From Actinomycetales bacterium (lineage in GTDB: Bacteria > Actinomycetota > Actinomycetes > S36-B12): 64,000 nt of DNA. Shown here in pieces: positions 1 through 7,452 of the stretch. The stretch's first letter is position 1. The number at the start of each line of letters is the position of its first letter. Made by a program: the position numbers and the translations under genes. The stretch covers positions 27,645-91,644 of the forward strand of contig JAGWXF010000008.1 in the NCBI GenBank assembly GCA_018970025.1, in the 5' to 3' direction. The notes under the pieces were generated by a model. It had not been told where the DNA came from. It saw only the letters and a list, made by a program, of their open reading frames with translations, and did not search any database.

Positions 1-2
1 AG

Positions 3-2033
3 GAGGAAGTTCCGGCTGCCGTCGAGATCCTGCGCGACCACGGGTTCGTGGTCGATGCTCGCACGCACGCGGACGACGCGTCGCTGTACTCCCTGTGGTG
101 GGCTGGCGCGGGTGAGAGCGCCGCGCCGATCCGGGTCGGCCTCGTCGGCCTGGGCCATGTGCCGGCGGACGGGATTCGGGAGAGCCTGCAGGGGCATGGG
201 CAGGTCGTCGTCGAGGACTCGCCGGATGTCCTGGTCCTCCTGGTGGACGACCACCTGCATCCCGACGCGGAGGACGTCGTGTCCGCTGCCGGCGTACCCG
301 TCCTCATGGCTCGCGTGGCCGGTCCGCGTCCCGCGATCGGCCCCTGGCTCGGCGATCCCGGGCCCTGCTACGAGTGCCTCGCGACTCGACTGCGCTTCAA
401 TCGACAGGTCGAGGCAAGACTCCTCGGCGATGGCGATCGGATGGGCCCGGTCGTGCGTGGCTGGACTGACTCGACGGTCGCGCACACTGGGGCCGAGATC
501 GCGTTGGAGGTGGCTCGGTACCGCGCGGGAAGGGCTGCGCGCCCAGCGGGCGACGCGTCGTCGGCGATGTCGGTCATCGATCACCTCACCGGCGAGCGGC
601 GGGTGCACGCGGTCGTCCGGCGACCGCAGTGCCGCTCCTGCGGTGCGGCGGCCGATGCCACCCCGAGGCGGTTGGAGCTGTCGTCCGTGGGCCTGGACGC
701 CCCCGACGACGGCTCCTATCGCATGCTCACCCCGACGCAGACCCTTGACCGCTACGGCCATCACGTCAGCAACGTGACCGGAGTCGTGGAGTACCTCCGG
801 GCGGTCCAATCCGACGACCATGTCCTTCAGGTCGTCGAGTCCGGTGTCAACCTGGCACAGGTGCGAAAGGGGAGCTCGACGGGCGGGTTCCGCCAGAGCG
901 CCGCAGGCAAGGGCACCACCGCCCTGCAGGCGCGCGCAGGCGCACTCGCCGAGGCGATCGAGCGCTATTCCGGGACGTTCACGGGCGAGGAAGCTCGCAT
1001 CACGGCAGCCATGCCTGACCTCGGCCCCGCGGCCGTCCATCCCAACTCCGTCCTGCTGTTCAGCGACTCGCAGCTGGACGAGCGTGAGCGCTGGAACGCA
1101 CAGCACAAGTCGATGCATCGGGTGGGCGCCAGGTTCGACACCGAGATGGCGATGGAGTGGTCACCGGCCTGGTCGCTGCGCGACGACGAGGTCCGCTGGC
1201 TGCCGACGGCCCTGTGCTACTACGGCTACTCAGGCAACCCGAAGAACGGGTGCTTTGCCGACTCCAACGGCAACGCCGCGGGCACGTGCCTGGAGGACGC
1301 GATCCTGCAGGGATTCTTCGAGCTCGTCGAGCGCGACGCGGTTGCCCTGTGGTGGTACAACCGAATCCAGCGGCCCGGAGTCGACTTCGGCGCCTACCGC
1401 CAGGAGTTCGGCGAGCCCTACTTCGACCGACTGCGCTCCCATTACCTGCACGACCTGGATCGGGACGTGTGGGCGCTCGATGTGACCAGTGACCTGGGAA
1501 TCCCGGCCTTCGTCGCCGTATCGATGGCACGACAGGGGCGACCGCGGGTGCTGACCGGCTTCGGCGCGCATCGAGATGCTCGCGGAGCGCTCCTGCGGGC
1601 GCTGACGGAGATGAACCAGGGGCTTGCCATGGCACCCGGCCTCGATGCGCGCCACGCCCATGGCGACCCGCCCGGGCCGACGGAACCTGAGGCGCAATGG
1701 TGGGCGCTGGAGTCGATCGAGGATCACGCCCACCTGCTCCCGACCGGGCCCGACACCACTCCCGATGCTCACGACCACGACTGGGACAGATCCGGCAGGG
1801 CAAACGTCGAGCGGGCGGTAGCACTCGTCGCCGGACGCGGCATGGACTTCATCGTCCTTGACCAGACCCGCCCTGACATCGGGATGCCCGTGGTCAAGGT
1901 TCTCGTCCCCGGCATGCGGCACTTCTGGCCCAGGCTCGGACCCGGGCGCCTGTACGACGTGCCGGTCCAGCTGGGCTGGCGAGAGCGCCCCCTTGCAGAG
2001 ACGGGCCTGAACGACACCCCGATCTTCTGGTGA
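3..2033 (+). CDS. YcaO-domain azoline cyclodehydratase (PatD/TruD-like), 5' end cut by window edge
   Basis: This enzyme is expected to use ATP to close Cys, Ser or Thr side chains of the precursor peptides into azoline rings. The frame is open to the left edge, so the start lies outside the window; the GTG at 48 is not a convincing start. Counting from 48, an E1-like N-terminal part carries two CxxC pairs (C107/C110 in GPCYECLATRL and C195/C198 in QCRSCG), the usual zinc site of the fused C/D type. The YcaO domain follows, with EAIERYSG and the block SNGNAAGTCLEDAILQGFFE leading into LVERDAVALWWYNR, close to TOMM cyclodehydratases. The C-terminus ends TPIFW rather than the proline-rich PxPxP seen in many relatives. 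It is convergent with the precursor genes, which start 39 bases downstream on the other strand. I am confident of the family; the substrate assignment is inferred from context. Confidence 0.88.
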   Translation, partial: EEVPAAVEILRDHGFVVDARTHADDASLYSLWWAGAGESAAPIRVGLVGLGHVPADGIRESLQGHGQVVVEDSPDVLVLLVDDHLHPDAEDVVSAAGVPVLMARVAGPRPAIGPWLGDPGPCYECLATRLRFNRQVEARLLGDGDRMGPVVRGWTDSTVAHTGAEIALEVARYRAGRAARPAGDASSAMSVIDHLTGERRVHAVVRRPQCRSCGAAADATPRRLELSSVGLDAPDDGSYRMLTPTQTLDRYGHHVSNVTGVVEYLRAVQSDDHVLQVVESGVNLAQVRKGSSTGGFRQSAAGKGTTALQARAGALAEAIERYSGTFTGEEARITAAMPDLGPAAVHPNSVLLFSDSQLDERERWNAQHKSMHRVGARFDTEMAMEWSPAWSLRDDEVRWLPTALCYYGYSGNPKNGCFADSNGNAAGTCLEDAILQGFFELVERDAVALWWYNRIQRPGVDFGAYRQEFGEPYFDRLRSHYLHDLDRDVWALDVTSDLGIPAFVAVSMARQGRPRVLTGFGAHRDARGALLRALTEMNQGLAMAPGLDARHAHGDPPGPTEPEAQWWALESIEDHAHLLPTGPDTTPDAHDHDWDRSGRANVERAVALVAGRGMDFIVLDQTRPDIGMPVVKVLVPGMRHFWPRLGPGRLYDVPVQLGWRERPLAETGLNDTPIFW

Positions 2034-2072
2034 CCTGATGCGGCCTTGGTCGCCGCCCGGCGACTGATGCCG

Positions 2073-2228
2073 CTACTCGTCCTCAGACGCGGAGCAGGGG
2101 ATGAACCCGCCCCCGACAGGAAGGGTAAAGGTACCCGGTGCGGCCGTGTCGCGGGAGGCCGTGATGCCCAAGGTTGTGCGGGTGATGGCTGGAGCGTGCT
2201 CGGGGGCGCTGATCGTGGTCTCGGGCAT
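2073..2228 (-). CDS. RiPP precursor peptide, 51 aa, core TFTLPVGGGFIPC
   Basis: A small gene that fits the precursor role by comparison with four sister genes upstream on the same strand. It begins MPETTISAPEHAPAITR, continues TTLGITASRDTAAPG, then a variable stretch TFTLPVGGGFIPC, and ends SASEDE. The N-terminal half and the acidic tail are shared with the sisters, whereas the middle is not. By analogy with PatE-type cyanobactin precursors, the region after AAPG is the core, its last Cys would become the thiazoline/thiazole, and SASEDE would be the cleaved follower. The ATG is preceded by GGAGAG about 10 bases upstream. It is the last precursor of the array and lies tail to tail with the cyclodehydratase gene. 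Several longer upstream starts exist in this frame but lack the sister-gene leader. Confidence 0.85.
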   Translation of the reverse strand: MPETTISAPEHAPAITRTTLGITASRDTAAPGTFTLPVGGGFIPCSASEDE

Positions 2229-2357
2229 GGCACTGTCTCTCCGGTGTTGGCCTGCGGCCGTGCAGCCGTCCTGGTGACGGCTGGCCCGCAAGGCGGTGGC
2301 ATGAAGGACGGTACATGGTTGTCGGGCGAGGAGCGGAGCAATCAGATCGATTCGCTT

Positions 2358-2532
2358 CCACTCGTCCTGCGAAGCGACGAGCATCGTGCACAGGCCTCTC
2401 GGTGCTGGGGTCTCACGATCGGCCCCGCGGCGCGCGGGGCCTGGATTGCCGGTGGTCGCTGTCCGGCGCGTGAATACCGGTCAGCCACTACCCGCCTCGG
2501 CAAAGCCTCGCTTCGTGCCGAGCGTGAGGCGA
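2358..2532 (-). pseudogene. Possible decayed precursor-peptide copy
   Basis: The 371 bases between two precursor genes (2229-2599) hold no intact gene of the family. Two fragments resemble one. On the minus strand, near 2518-2532, a frame reads RLTLGTKRGFAEAGS before a stop, like the leader block R-(M/L)-(T/A)-L-G of the sisters. Near 2361-2383 the bases TGCTCG and GCAGGACGAG recall the end of the precursor at 3153-3293 (CSAQDEE), with extra bases between them and TGG where a stop would be expected. The fragments are too far apart for one short gene, so an insertion or several mutations would be needed. The similarity is weak and may be chance. Confidence 0.3.
2421..2441. other. Perfect GC hairpin between precursor genes
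   Basis: GGCCCCGCG, three bases, then CGCGGGGCC form a perfect nine-pair stem. It lies in the 371-base gap before the last precursor gene. No T-run follows on either strand, so it is not a classical terminator. It could pause transcription or protect mRNA, or be chance in GC-rich DNA. I see no other convincing element in this gap besides the possible decayed precursor. Confidence 0.35.
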
Positions 2533-2599
2533 TGACGGGCAACCTCGCCATTCCCGAGCAAGGCCAAGGGTGCGTCCGTTCGGCCAAGAAGCCCGAGGC

Positions 2600-2752
2600 C
2601 TACTCGTCCTCGGATGCGCTGCACATTCCGTGGGCGGGGTAGCAGTAGTTGACCATCGAGGGCCCGGCCACGTCCCTCGTGTCGGTGACACTCAGGCAGA
2701 TCCGCGCGATTGCTCGTGCTGGCTCTGGCGTGACGATTGCAGTCACGGGCAT
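2600..2752 (-). CDS. RiPP precursor peptide, 50 aa, core MVNYCYPAHGMC
   Basis: The most divergent member of the precursor family. It starts MPVTAIVTPEPARAIARI, continues CLSVTDTRDVAGPS, then the variable segment MVNYCYPAHGMC, and ends SASEDE. The shared features are MP..., TPE near residue 9, a conserved Arg then L-(G/S)-(I/V), the (A/G)PS boundary, a Cys just before the tail, and the acidic C-terminus. The leader here also contains a Cys (residue 19), unusual in the family. The ATG is preceded by GAGGGAG at good spacing. It is 56 bases downstream of the previous precursor, closer than the others, so the two are probably on one transcript. Core boundaries are inferred by analogy with cyanobactins. 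Confidence 0.85.
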   Translation of the reverse strand: MPVTAIVTPEPARAIARICLSVTDTRDVAGPSMVNYCYPAHGMCSASEDE

Positions 2753-2808
2753 GGTGGCTCCCTCTCATCTGTTGGCCTGCTGGACGGAGCCGGCGTGCTG
2801 ATCGAGGC

Positions 2809-2958
2809 TTACTCGTCGTCAGAAGCACTGCACATGCAGGCGCCGCACATGCAGGCGATAACGCTCGGTGCGGTGGTTTCGCGGGCGCTGGTGATGCCCA
2901 GGGTCATGCGCGTGATGGCTGGCGCGTGCTCGGGGGTGCTGATCGTGGTTTCGGGCAT
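2809..2958 (-). CDS. RiPP precursor peptide, 49 aa, core VIACMCGACMC
   Basis: A precursor-family member with leader MPETTISTPEHAPAITR, then MTLGITSARETTAPS, variable core VIACMCGACMC and tail SASDDE. The core has four Cys in eleven residues, so up to four thiazol(in)e rings are possible if all are processed. The start is well supported: AAGGAGAG precedes the ATG. The leader is nearly identical to those of the precursors ending at 2073 and 3450, pointing to duplication of the gene followed by change restricted to the core. The upstream gap (2959-3152) holds no recognisable gene. The function is inferred from the cluster. Confidence 0.88.
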   Translation of the reverse strand: MPETTISTPEHAPAITRMTLGITSARETTAPSVIACMCGACMCSASDDE

Positions 2959-3152
2959 GTCGACTCTCCTTCAGGCGGCGGCTCGCGGCTGCTCAATCGT
3001 CATTATGACGGCTGCCCGCGATCCTGTGGCGTGCGTGCCGCTACCGCGATGGTGCGCGGCGCGGATCGCACAGCTGAAAGTTACCACACTCCTTCCAGAT
3101 ATCATCATCACGAGCCAGATACGCCACGTCCAGGCCATCAGCGTCCGGGGAT

Positions 3153-3293
3153 CTACTCCTCGTCCTGCGCCGAGCAAAGCGCAACGACGGGCCACCCGGC
3201 CGCAATCGCGCCTTCGCGTGCATCGCAGACGCCGAGGGCGAGGCGATCGACGGGCGGGATCGACTCGGGGGTGCTGATCATGGTGTGTGGCAT
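3153..3293 (-). CDS. RiPP precursor peptide, 46 aa, core GWPVVALC
   Basis: The shortest precursor of the array. It begins MPHTMISTPESIPPVDR, continues LALGVCDAREGAIAA, then GWPVVALC and ends SAQDEE. The usual (A/G)PS before the core is replaced by IAA, so the exact N-terminal cut is less certain. The single Cys at the end of the core is retained, as in all five members. AAGGAG lies at good spacing upstream of the ATG. A core of eight residues matches the size of classical cyanobactins. A Cys at leader residue 23 is not shared by most sisters. Confidence 0.85.
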   Translation of the reverse strand: MPHTMISTPESIPPVDRLALGVCDAREGAIAAGWPVVALCSAQDEE

Positions 3294-3449
3294 GTCGACT
3301 CCTTCAGTGGGGACTGGTCGCAGGTTCGGCGGTGATCGGCATCGTCAGGCTTCTCGACTCGCGAGCAGGGCTGGGCATGACACCACTGAGACGCCACGAA
3401 CTTCTCGAGCCAAGGCACGTCTGGGCGTGTTCGACCAGCCGCTCAAGGC

Positions 3450-3596
3450 CTACTCGTCGTCCGCAGAGCAGAACGGGTAAGCACACGTTGGCGCGCTGCT
3501 TGGTGCTGCGGATTCGCCCCTCACGCTGGCTACACCCAGGGTCATGCGGATGACGGATGCGGCGTGGTCGGGGGTGCTGATGGTGGTTTCGGGCAT
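3450..3596 (-). CDS. RiPP precursor peptide, 48 aa, core SAPTCAYPFC
   Basis: The first precursor of the minus-strand array, 167 bases downstream of the exporter gene stop. It begins MPETTISTPDHAASVIR, continues MTLGVASVRGESAAPS, then SAPTCAYPFC and ends SADDE. The tail SADDE sits where AYDGE-type followers sit in cyanobactin precursors, and the residue before it is Cys, the position at which PatG-type enzymes expect a heterocycle or Pro. GGAAGGA precedes the ATG. The gap between it and the exporter (3597-3763) may hold a promoter, but I could not identify convincing -35 and -10 boxes there. Confidence 0.88.
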   Translation of the reverse strand: MPETTISTPDHAASVIRMTLGVASVRGESAAPSSAPTCAYPFCSADDE

Positions 3597-3763
3597 GGCA
3601 GCTGTCCTTCCAGTCGTGGGTGCAGGAACGCTGCCTCCGGTGCGGCAGGCGCTCGCGGCCCTCTATGGCACGCGACGCTAACACGAGATGACGGGCGGCA
3701 CGGATCGTTTCGATGCCGGCGATGCCGTGGCGCTCGTTGCGGCCCTCGACGACCACGGCTGCG

Positions 3764-5284
3764 TCAGCCAGTGATGCGCCCGCGCCTGCCCAGGGTCGGC
3801 CAGGCGATGGCTCCTGCGATGGCGACCGCGACTGCCGCGATGCGCATCGCGTCGGTGACCCCGATCAGGTATGCCTGGCCGGCTAGGCCCGCGACCTGTG
3901 CGCCCTGTGCTGCCGCGAGCTGGGGGATCTCCCCGGACACCACCTGCGAGGTGAGCGAGGATGCATCGGATATCGAGGAGGACGTTGCCTCCCAGGCCAT
4001 GCGCACCTCGTGGGCGGAGATCGCGCCGATGACGGAGATCCCGAGCACGGCGGCCATCAGGCCGATGAGGGTGAGGAAGCCGGAGACCGCGCCCATCGCC
4101 TCCCTCGGCACGACGGCCATGGTGCCGGCCTGGGTTGCGGGCATCCCGAGCCCAAGCCCGGCCCCCAGCAGCAGGAAGGCCCCGGCAATCGGGGCCGGGC
4201 CGGTGGTGACCTGCACCGTCGACAGCAGCCAGAGAGCCACCGCGGTGCAGCCCAGGCCGAGGGCACAGGTCAGGCCCAGGCCGACGCGGGCCATGAGTCG
4301 CGGAGACAGCGGGGAGAAGGCAACCAGTGTCGCGGAGGCGGCGAACATGACCAGTCCGGCCATCAGGGGCGTGAAGCCGAGGACGTTCTGGACCAGCAGG
4401 GCCTGCTGGAGGAAGGCGCCGGACAGGACCATCCCCAGCACGATCAGCAGCGTGAGGGTCACTGGGATCGGGGCGCGGCGCATCACCGCCCAGTCCGTCA
4501 GCGGCACGCGACTGCGCCGCTGCTGGATGGCAAGGGCCCCCATGACAGCGACGCCCATGGCGGCGGTTCCCCAGACGCGCGCGTCATGAATGGGGACGTA
4601 CTCAAGCAGGCTGAGCCCGCCGGAGATGAGCAGCATGCCCAGGACGAGCAGCCCGATGCCCAGGCCGTCGATTCGGCTCTCGGAGCCCGTTGCCTGCTCC
4701 GGCGCTCGGATGTCCGCAGCCACCTTGAGGCGGACGATAGGGATGATGGCGGCAAGCAGGATCACGTTGATGCCGAAGACCGATCGCCAGCCGAGTGCGG
4801 TGACCAGCACGCCCCCGACGATCGGGCCCAGGGCCGAGGCGCCGGCAGTGACAGCGGCCCAGATCCCGATCAGGCGGGCTCCCTGCTCGCGGGTGACGCT
4901 CGACACCAGCATGGCCAGGGCCAGCGCCCCCATGGCGACGCTTCCGGCGCCGGCGATGGCGCGTCCGGCGATCAGGAAGCCCATGCTGGGAGCGGTGGCG
5001 CAGACGAGGGAGCCCACCGCGAAGGTCGAGGTGCCGATGAGGTACAGCCGGCGCCTGCCGAGTCGGTCGCCGAGCGCCCCGAACGGCAGGGCAAGGGCGG
5101 CCCCGGCGACCATGTAGGCCATCACCGACCACTGCACCTGCATCATGCCCGCGTCGAACTGCCGCTGGATCACGGGCAGCGCGACATTCATGATGCTCAT
5201 GTCCAGCCCGGCGAGCGCCTGGGCCGCCGCGAAGACCACGATCACGGTCACGGGCAGTCGAGCCTGGCCGGGCACGGCAGTCAT
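3764..5284 (-). CDS. MFS exporter, DHA2 (EmrB/QacA) type
   Basis: A drug/proton antiporter-type membrane protein of about 506 residues, the usual length for 14-helix DHA2 carriers. Near the N-terminus is LAGLDMSIMNVALPVIQRQF, the helix-1 signature of this family, followed by GALGDRLGRRRLYLIG in the first cytoplasmic loop. The ATG at 5284 gives MTAVPGQARLP directly before helix 1; a GTG at 5326 would add 14 residues of no obvious value. Neither has a clear ribosome binding site. It lies directly upstream of the precursor array on the same strand and is divergent from the protease operon. Its probable job is export of the matured peptide and perhaps self-protection; this is inferred from position only. 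Confidence 0.82.
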   Translation of the reverse strand: MTAVPGQARLPVTVIVVFAAAQALAGLDMSIMNVALPVIQRQFDAGMMQVQWSVMAYMVAGAALALPFGALGDRLGRRRLYLIGTSTFAVGSLVCATAPSMGFLIAGRAIAGAGSVAMGALALAMLVSSVTREQGARLIGIWAAVTAGASALGPIVGGVLVTALGWRSVFGINVILLAAIIPIVRLKVAADIRAPEQATGSESRIDGLGIGLLVLGMLLISGGLSLLEYVPIHDARVWGTAAMGVAVMGALAIQQRRSRVPLTDWAVMRRAPIPVTLTLLIVLGMVLSGAFLQQALLVQNVLGFTPLMAGLVMFAASATLVAFSPLSPRLMARVGLGLTCALGLGCTAVALWLLSTVQVTTGPAPIAGAFLLLGAGLGLGMPATQAGTMAVVPREAMGAVSGFLTLIGLMAAVLGISVIGAISAHEVRMAWEATSSSISDASSLTSQVVSGEIPQLAAAQGAQVAGLAGQAYLIGVTDAMRIAAVAVAIAGAIAWPTLGRRGRITG

Positions 5285-5313
5285 GGGCGCATTGTGTCGG
5301 ACGTCGGACAGTG

Positions 5314-5342
5314 TTGACCATGGCACGGCATGTGCCTAGGTT
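5314..5342 (+). promoter_or_regulatory. Sigma-70-like promoter of the protease operon
   Basis: TTGACC (5314-5319), a 17-base spacer, and TAGGTT (5337-5342) form a good promoter pair. It points toward the protease genes and starts within the divergent exporter's upstream region. The predicted transcript start is near 5349. Confidence 0.6.
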
Positions 5343-5378
5343 GAAGCCCCTACTCGCCTCGGTGGAGGGACGACGACC

Positions 5379-5405
5379 ATGACGAGCGTCCCGGCTACGG
5401 TGTGA
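5379..5405 (+). CDS. Eight-codon upstream reading frame, possible leader for translational coupling
   Basis: The strong ribosome binding site GGTGGAGGG (5361-5369) is correctly spaced for the ATG at 5379, which opens a frame coding MTSVPATV and stops at 5403-5405. That stop overlaps the GTG at 5402 of the protease gene, which has no binding site of its own. Translation of the short frame could therefore deliver ribosomes to the protease. Whether it is translated is not known; the alternative is that the site serves the protease start at a distance. Confidence 0.35.
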   Translation: MTSVPATV

Positions 5406-7246
5406 CCGCCATGGCTGACGCTGACCGGAACCTCGGCCTCATCCCCGGCCTTCGCGACCTGCGTGATCGGGTCTCGGGTGGCTCTCGCGAGGTCGTCGTT
5501 GCCGTGATCGACGGGCCGGTCGATCATGCGCATCCCGCCCTTGCCGGTGCGCGGCTGCGAACCGCCGGTCCGGACCCTGGCTCGGGCGCGGCCAGCGATG
5601 CGCTGGCCATGCACGGCACGCACGTTGCCTCCATCCTGTTCGGGCAGCCCGGCAGCGCGGTGGAGGGGATCTGCCCGAACGTCACCGGGATCACCATCCC
5701 GGTGTTCAACGCGCATACCGGTCGTGCCCAGCAACTCGGGATCGCCCGCGCCATCGAGGCGGCCATCGCCGAGGGGGCGCAGATCATCAACTTCTCCGGG
5801 GGCCAGTACTCGGACAGCGGGACTGCCGACCAGTGGCTGGCGCGCGCGATCGCCCGCTGCGAGGAGGCCGGAGTGCTGCTCATCGCAGCTGCCGGCAACG
5901 ACGGCTGCGACTGCCTGCACGTCCCTGCGGCCGCGGCGTCCGTCCTGGCCGTCGGAGCCTGCGATGAGCATGGCGAGCCGATGGACTTCAGCAACTTCGG
6001 TCACCTGTATGCCCGAAGCGGCCTGATGGCGCCCGGACAGGACATCCTCGGGGCAGTGCCCCCCGCGGGGACCTCGCTGCACAGTGGGACCTCCTTCGCG
6101 GCGCCGATGGTGGCGGGGGTCGCAGCACTCCTGCTCTCACTCGATCCGCAGCGCTCGCCGTTGGCCATTCGGGACATCCTGCTGCGCGGGGCAAGGCCAT
6201 GTGATAGCAACAGCCATGAGTACTGTCAGCGTCTGCTGGCCGGTCACCTGAGCATCGAGGGAGCGCTTGAGATCATGAACGAGCACGTCGGTTTGACGGA
6301 CGAAGCAGGCGCGGCTCCCTCCTGCGGGTGCGGCGGCAGCCTGGGCCCCGCGCAGGTGGCCGCTGCGGGCGCTGCCCCGTCGATGGCCGATGCCCCTGAT
6401 GCCAGCGGTCTTGCCTACGCCCTCGGGACGATCTCCTACGACTTCGGCACGGAGGCACGGCGTGACTCGTTCAAGCAGCTCATGCCCCCGGTCGAGGTCG
6501 ACGGGGTCGTCGTCCCGCCGAATCCCTACGACGCACGACAGATGGTCGCCTACCTCGCCGACCGGCCATACGAGGCACGGGCCCTCATCTGGACCCTGAA
6601 CATCGAGCTCACGCCGATCTACGCGATCGAGCCTGCGGGCGCGTTTGCCGCTAATTTGTATGAGTTGCTCGGGGAGATGCTGGCTGGCGAGGTGCTCTCC
6701 GAGTCGGACGAGGACCATATCCAGCGGGTGAGCATCCCCGGCCTGCTGACCGATCGTCACGTCCGCCTGTTCTCGGGCCAGATCGTCCCCGTCCTGCAGA
6801 TGGAGAACCCTCGGGGTGCGTATGGCTGGAAGACCAACGCGCTCATTGCCCAGGCCTCCGCTGCGGTCGGCGGGCGCAAGGGGAGCAAGTCGGACACCGC
6901 TGCCATCGCCGACAACCTGCGCGGATTCCTCGATCGCGTCTACTACGACCTGCGCAATCTCGGCGTGCTCTCCGCCGATCGAGCCATGAACTTCGCGGCA
7001 ACGAACGCCTTCCAGGCCGCAACCGTCTTCTCCGAGGCGCTCGGCACGGGGATGCAGCTGGAGTCGGTCGAGACCGAGCCGTCGCCGTTCGCGCGTGCCG
7101 ATGCCGACGCATGGGACGTGAAGCTGAAGTTCTTCGACCCGGAGAACACCCGGCGGGCCCGGCGCATCTACCGGTTCACGGTTGATGTCAGCGACATCAT
7201 GCCGGTGACCCTGGGCGAGGTTCGCAGCTGGACGGCAGCGAGCTAG
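5402..7246 (+). CDS. Subtilisin-like RiPP maturation protease, PatA/PatG family (1)
   Basis: An S8 serine protease of 614 residues. The catalytic set is complete: Asp37 in AVIDGPVDHAHP, His71 in MHGTHVASILFG, Asn166 in AAAGNDGCDC and Ser231 in GTSFAAPMVAG. After the protease domain comes a Cys-rich stretch PSCGCGG (about 308-314), then a long C-terminal domain beginning YALGTISYDFGTEARRDSF and ending in the block after EPSPFARADADAWDVKLKFF, the pattern of cyanobactin maturation proteases. Asp and His are 34 residues apart, close to ordinary subtilisins, so the additional segment associated with PatG macrocyclases does not appear to fit. No signal peptide is seen, so it acts in the cytoplasm. 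Starts at 5402 (GTG) or 5411 (ATG) are both possible. The expected role is leader or follower cleavage of the precursors. Confidence 0.88.
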   Translation: MTAMADADRNLGLIPGLRDLRDRVSGGSREVVVAVIDGPVDHAHPALAGARLRTAGPDPGSGAASDALAMHGTHVASILFGQPGSAVEGICPNVTGITIPVFNAHTGRAQQLGIARAIEAAIAEGAQIINFSGGQYSDSGTADQWLARAIARCEEAGVLLIAAAGNDGCDCLHVPAAAASVLAVGACDEHGEPMDFSNFGHLYARSGLMAPGQDILGAVPPAGTSLHSGTSFAAPMVAGVAALLLSLDPQRSPLAIRDILLRGARPCDSNSHEYCQRLLAGHLSIEGALEIMNEHVGLTDEAGAAPSCGCGGSLGPAQVAAAGAAPSMADAPDASGLAYALGTISYDFGTEARRDSFKQLMPPVEVDGVVVPPNPYDARQMVAYLADRPYEARALIWTLNIELTPIYAIEPAGAFAANLYELLGEMLAGEVLSESDEDHIQRVSIPGLLTDRHVRLFSGQIVPVLQMENPRGAYGWKTNALIAQASAAVGGRKGSKSDTAAIADNLRGFLDRVYYDLRNLGVLSADRAMNFAATNAFQAATVFSEALGTGMQLESVETEPSPFARADADAWDVKLKFFDPENTRRARRIYRFTVDVSDIMPVTLGEVRSWTAAS

Positions 7247-7452
7247 TGCGGTCGCAGGCCTCGATGCTTCCGATCCTCTCCCGACCGGTCACTCGGCCGG
7301 ACCTCTCCCGGCCGTGGACGACCGTCGACCTGTCGGGCGGGAGCCTGGACTCGCTGCTGTCGACCTACATGCACCTGACCCACGGCGCGAACTACGACGA
7401 CCCGGCTCCCTGGCACGTTGCAGGGTGGCTGGCCCAGCGAGGCACGCGTTGA
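7246..7452 (+). CDS. Small PatB/AcyB/McaB-like cyanobactin-cluster protein
   Basis: A 68-residue protein reading SRPVTRPDLSRPWTTVDL and, near the C-terminus, YMHLTHGANYDDPAPWHVAG. The RPDL...P...VD block and the HGANY(N/D)DPA block match my memory of the small PatB-type proteins found only in cyanobactin clusters, whose role is not established. The GTG start overlaps the protease stop (TAGTG), which suggests coupling; an internal ATG at 7264 gives MLPILSRPVTRPDL and may be the true start by family length. The assignment rests on short motifs. Confidence 0.6.
   Translation: MRSQASMLPILSRPVTRPDLSRPWTTVDLSGGSLDSLLSTYMHLTHGANYDDPAPWHVAGWLAQRGTR

Noticed and set aside
2046..2642. Plus-strand frame of 198 codons over the precursor array
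   Set aside because: It runs antisense to two precursor genes; the conserved leaders, tails and ribosome sites are all on the minus strand.
2971..3223. Minus-strand frames between precursors as a further precursor
   Set aside because: They lack the MPxT leader and the C-SAxDDE tail.
4010..5317. 435-codon plus-strand frame over the MFS gene
   Set aside because: The product is rich in Gly, Asp, Gln and His without any domain, while the minus strand has a clear DHA2 transporter.
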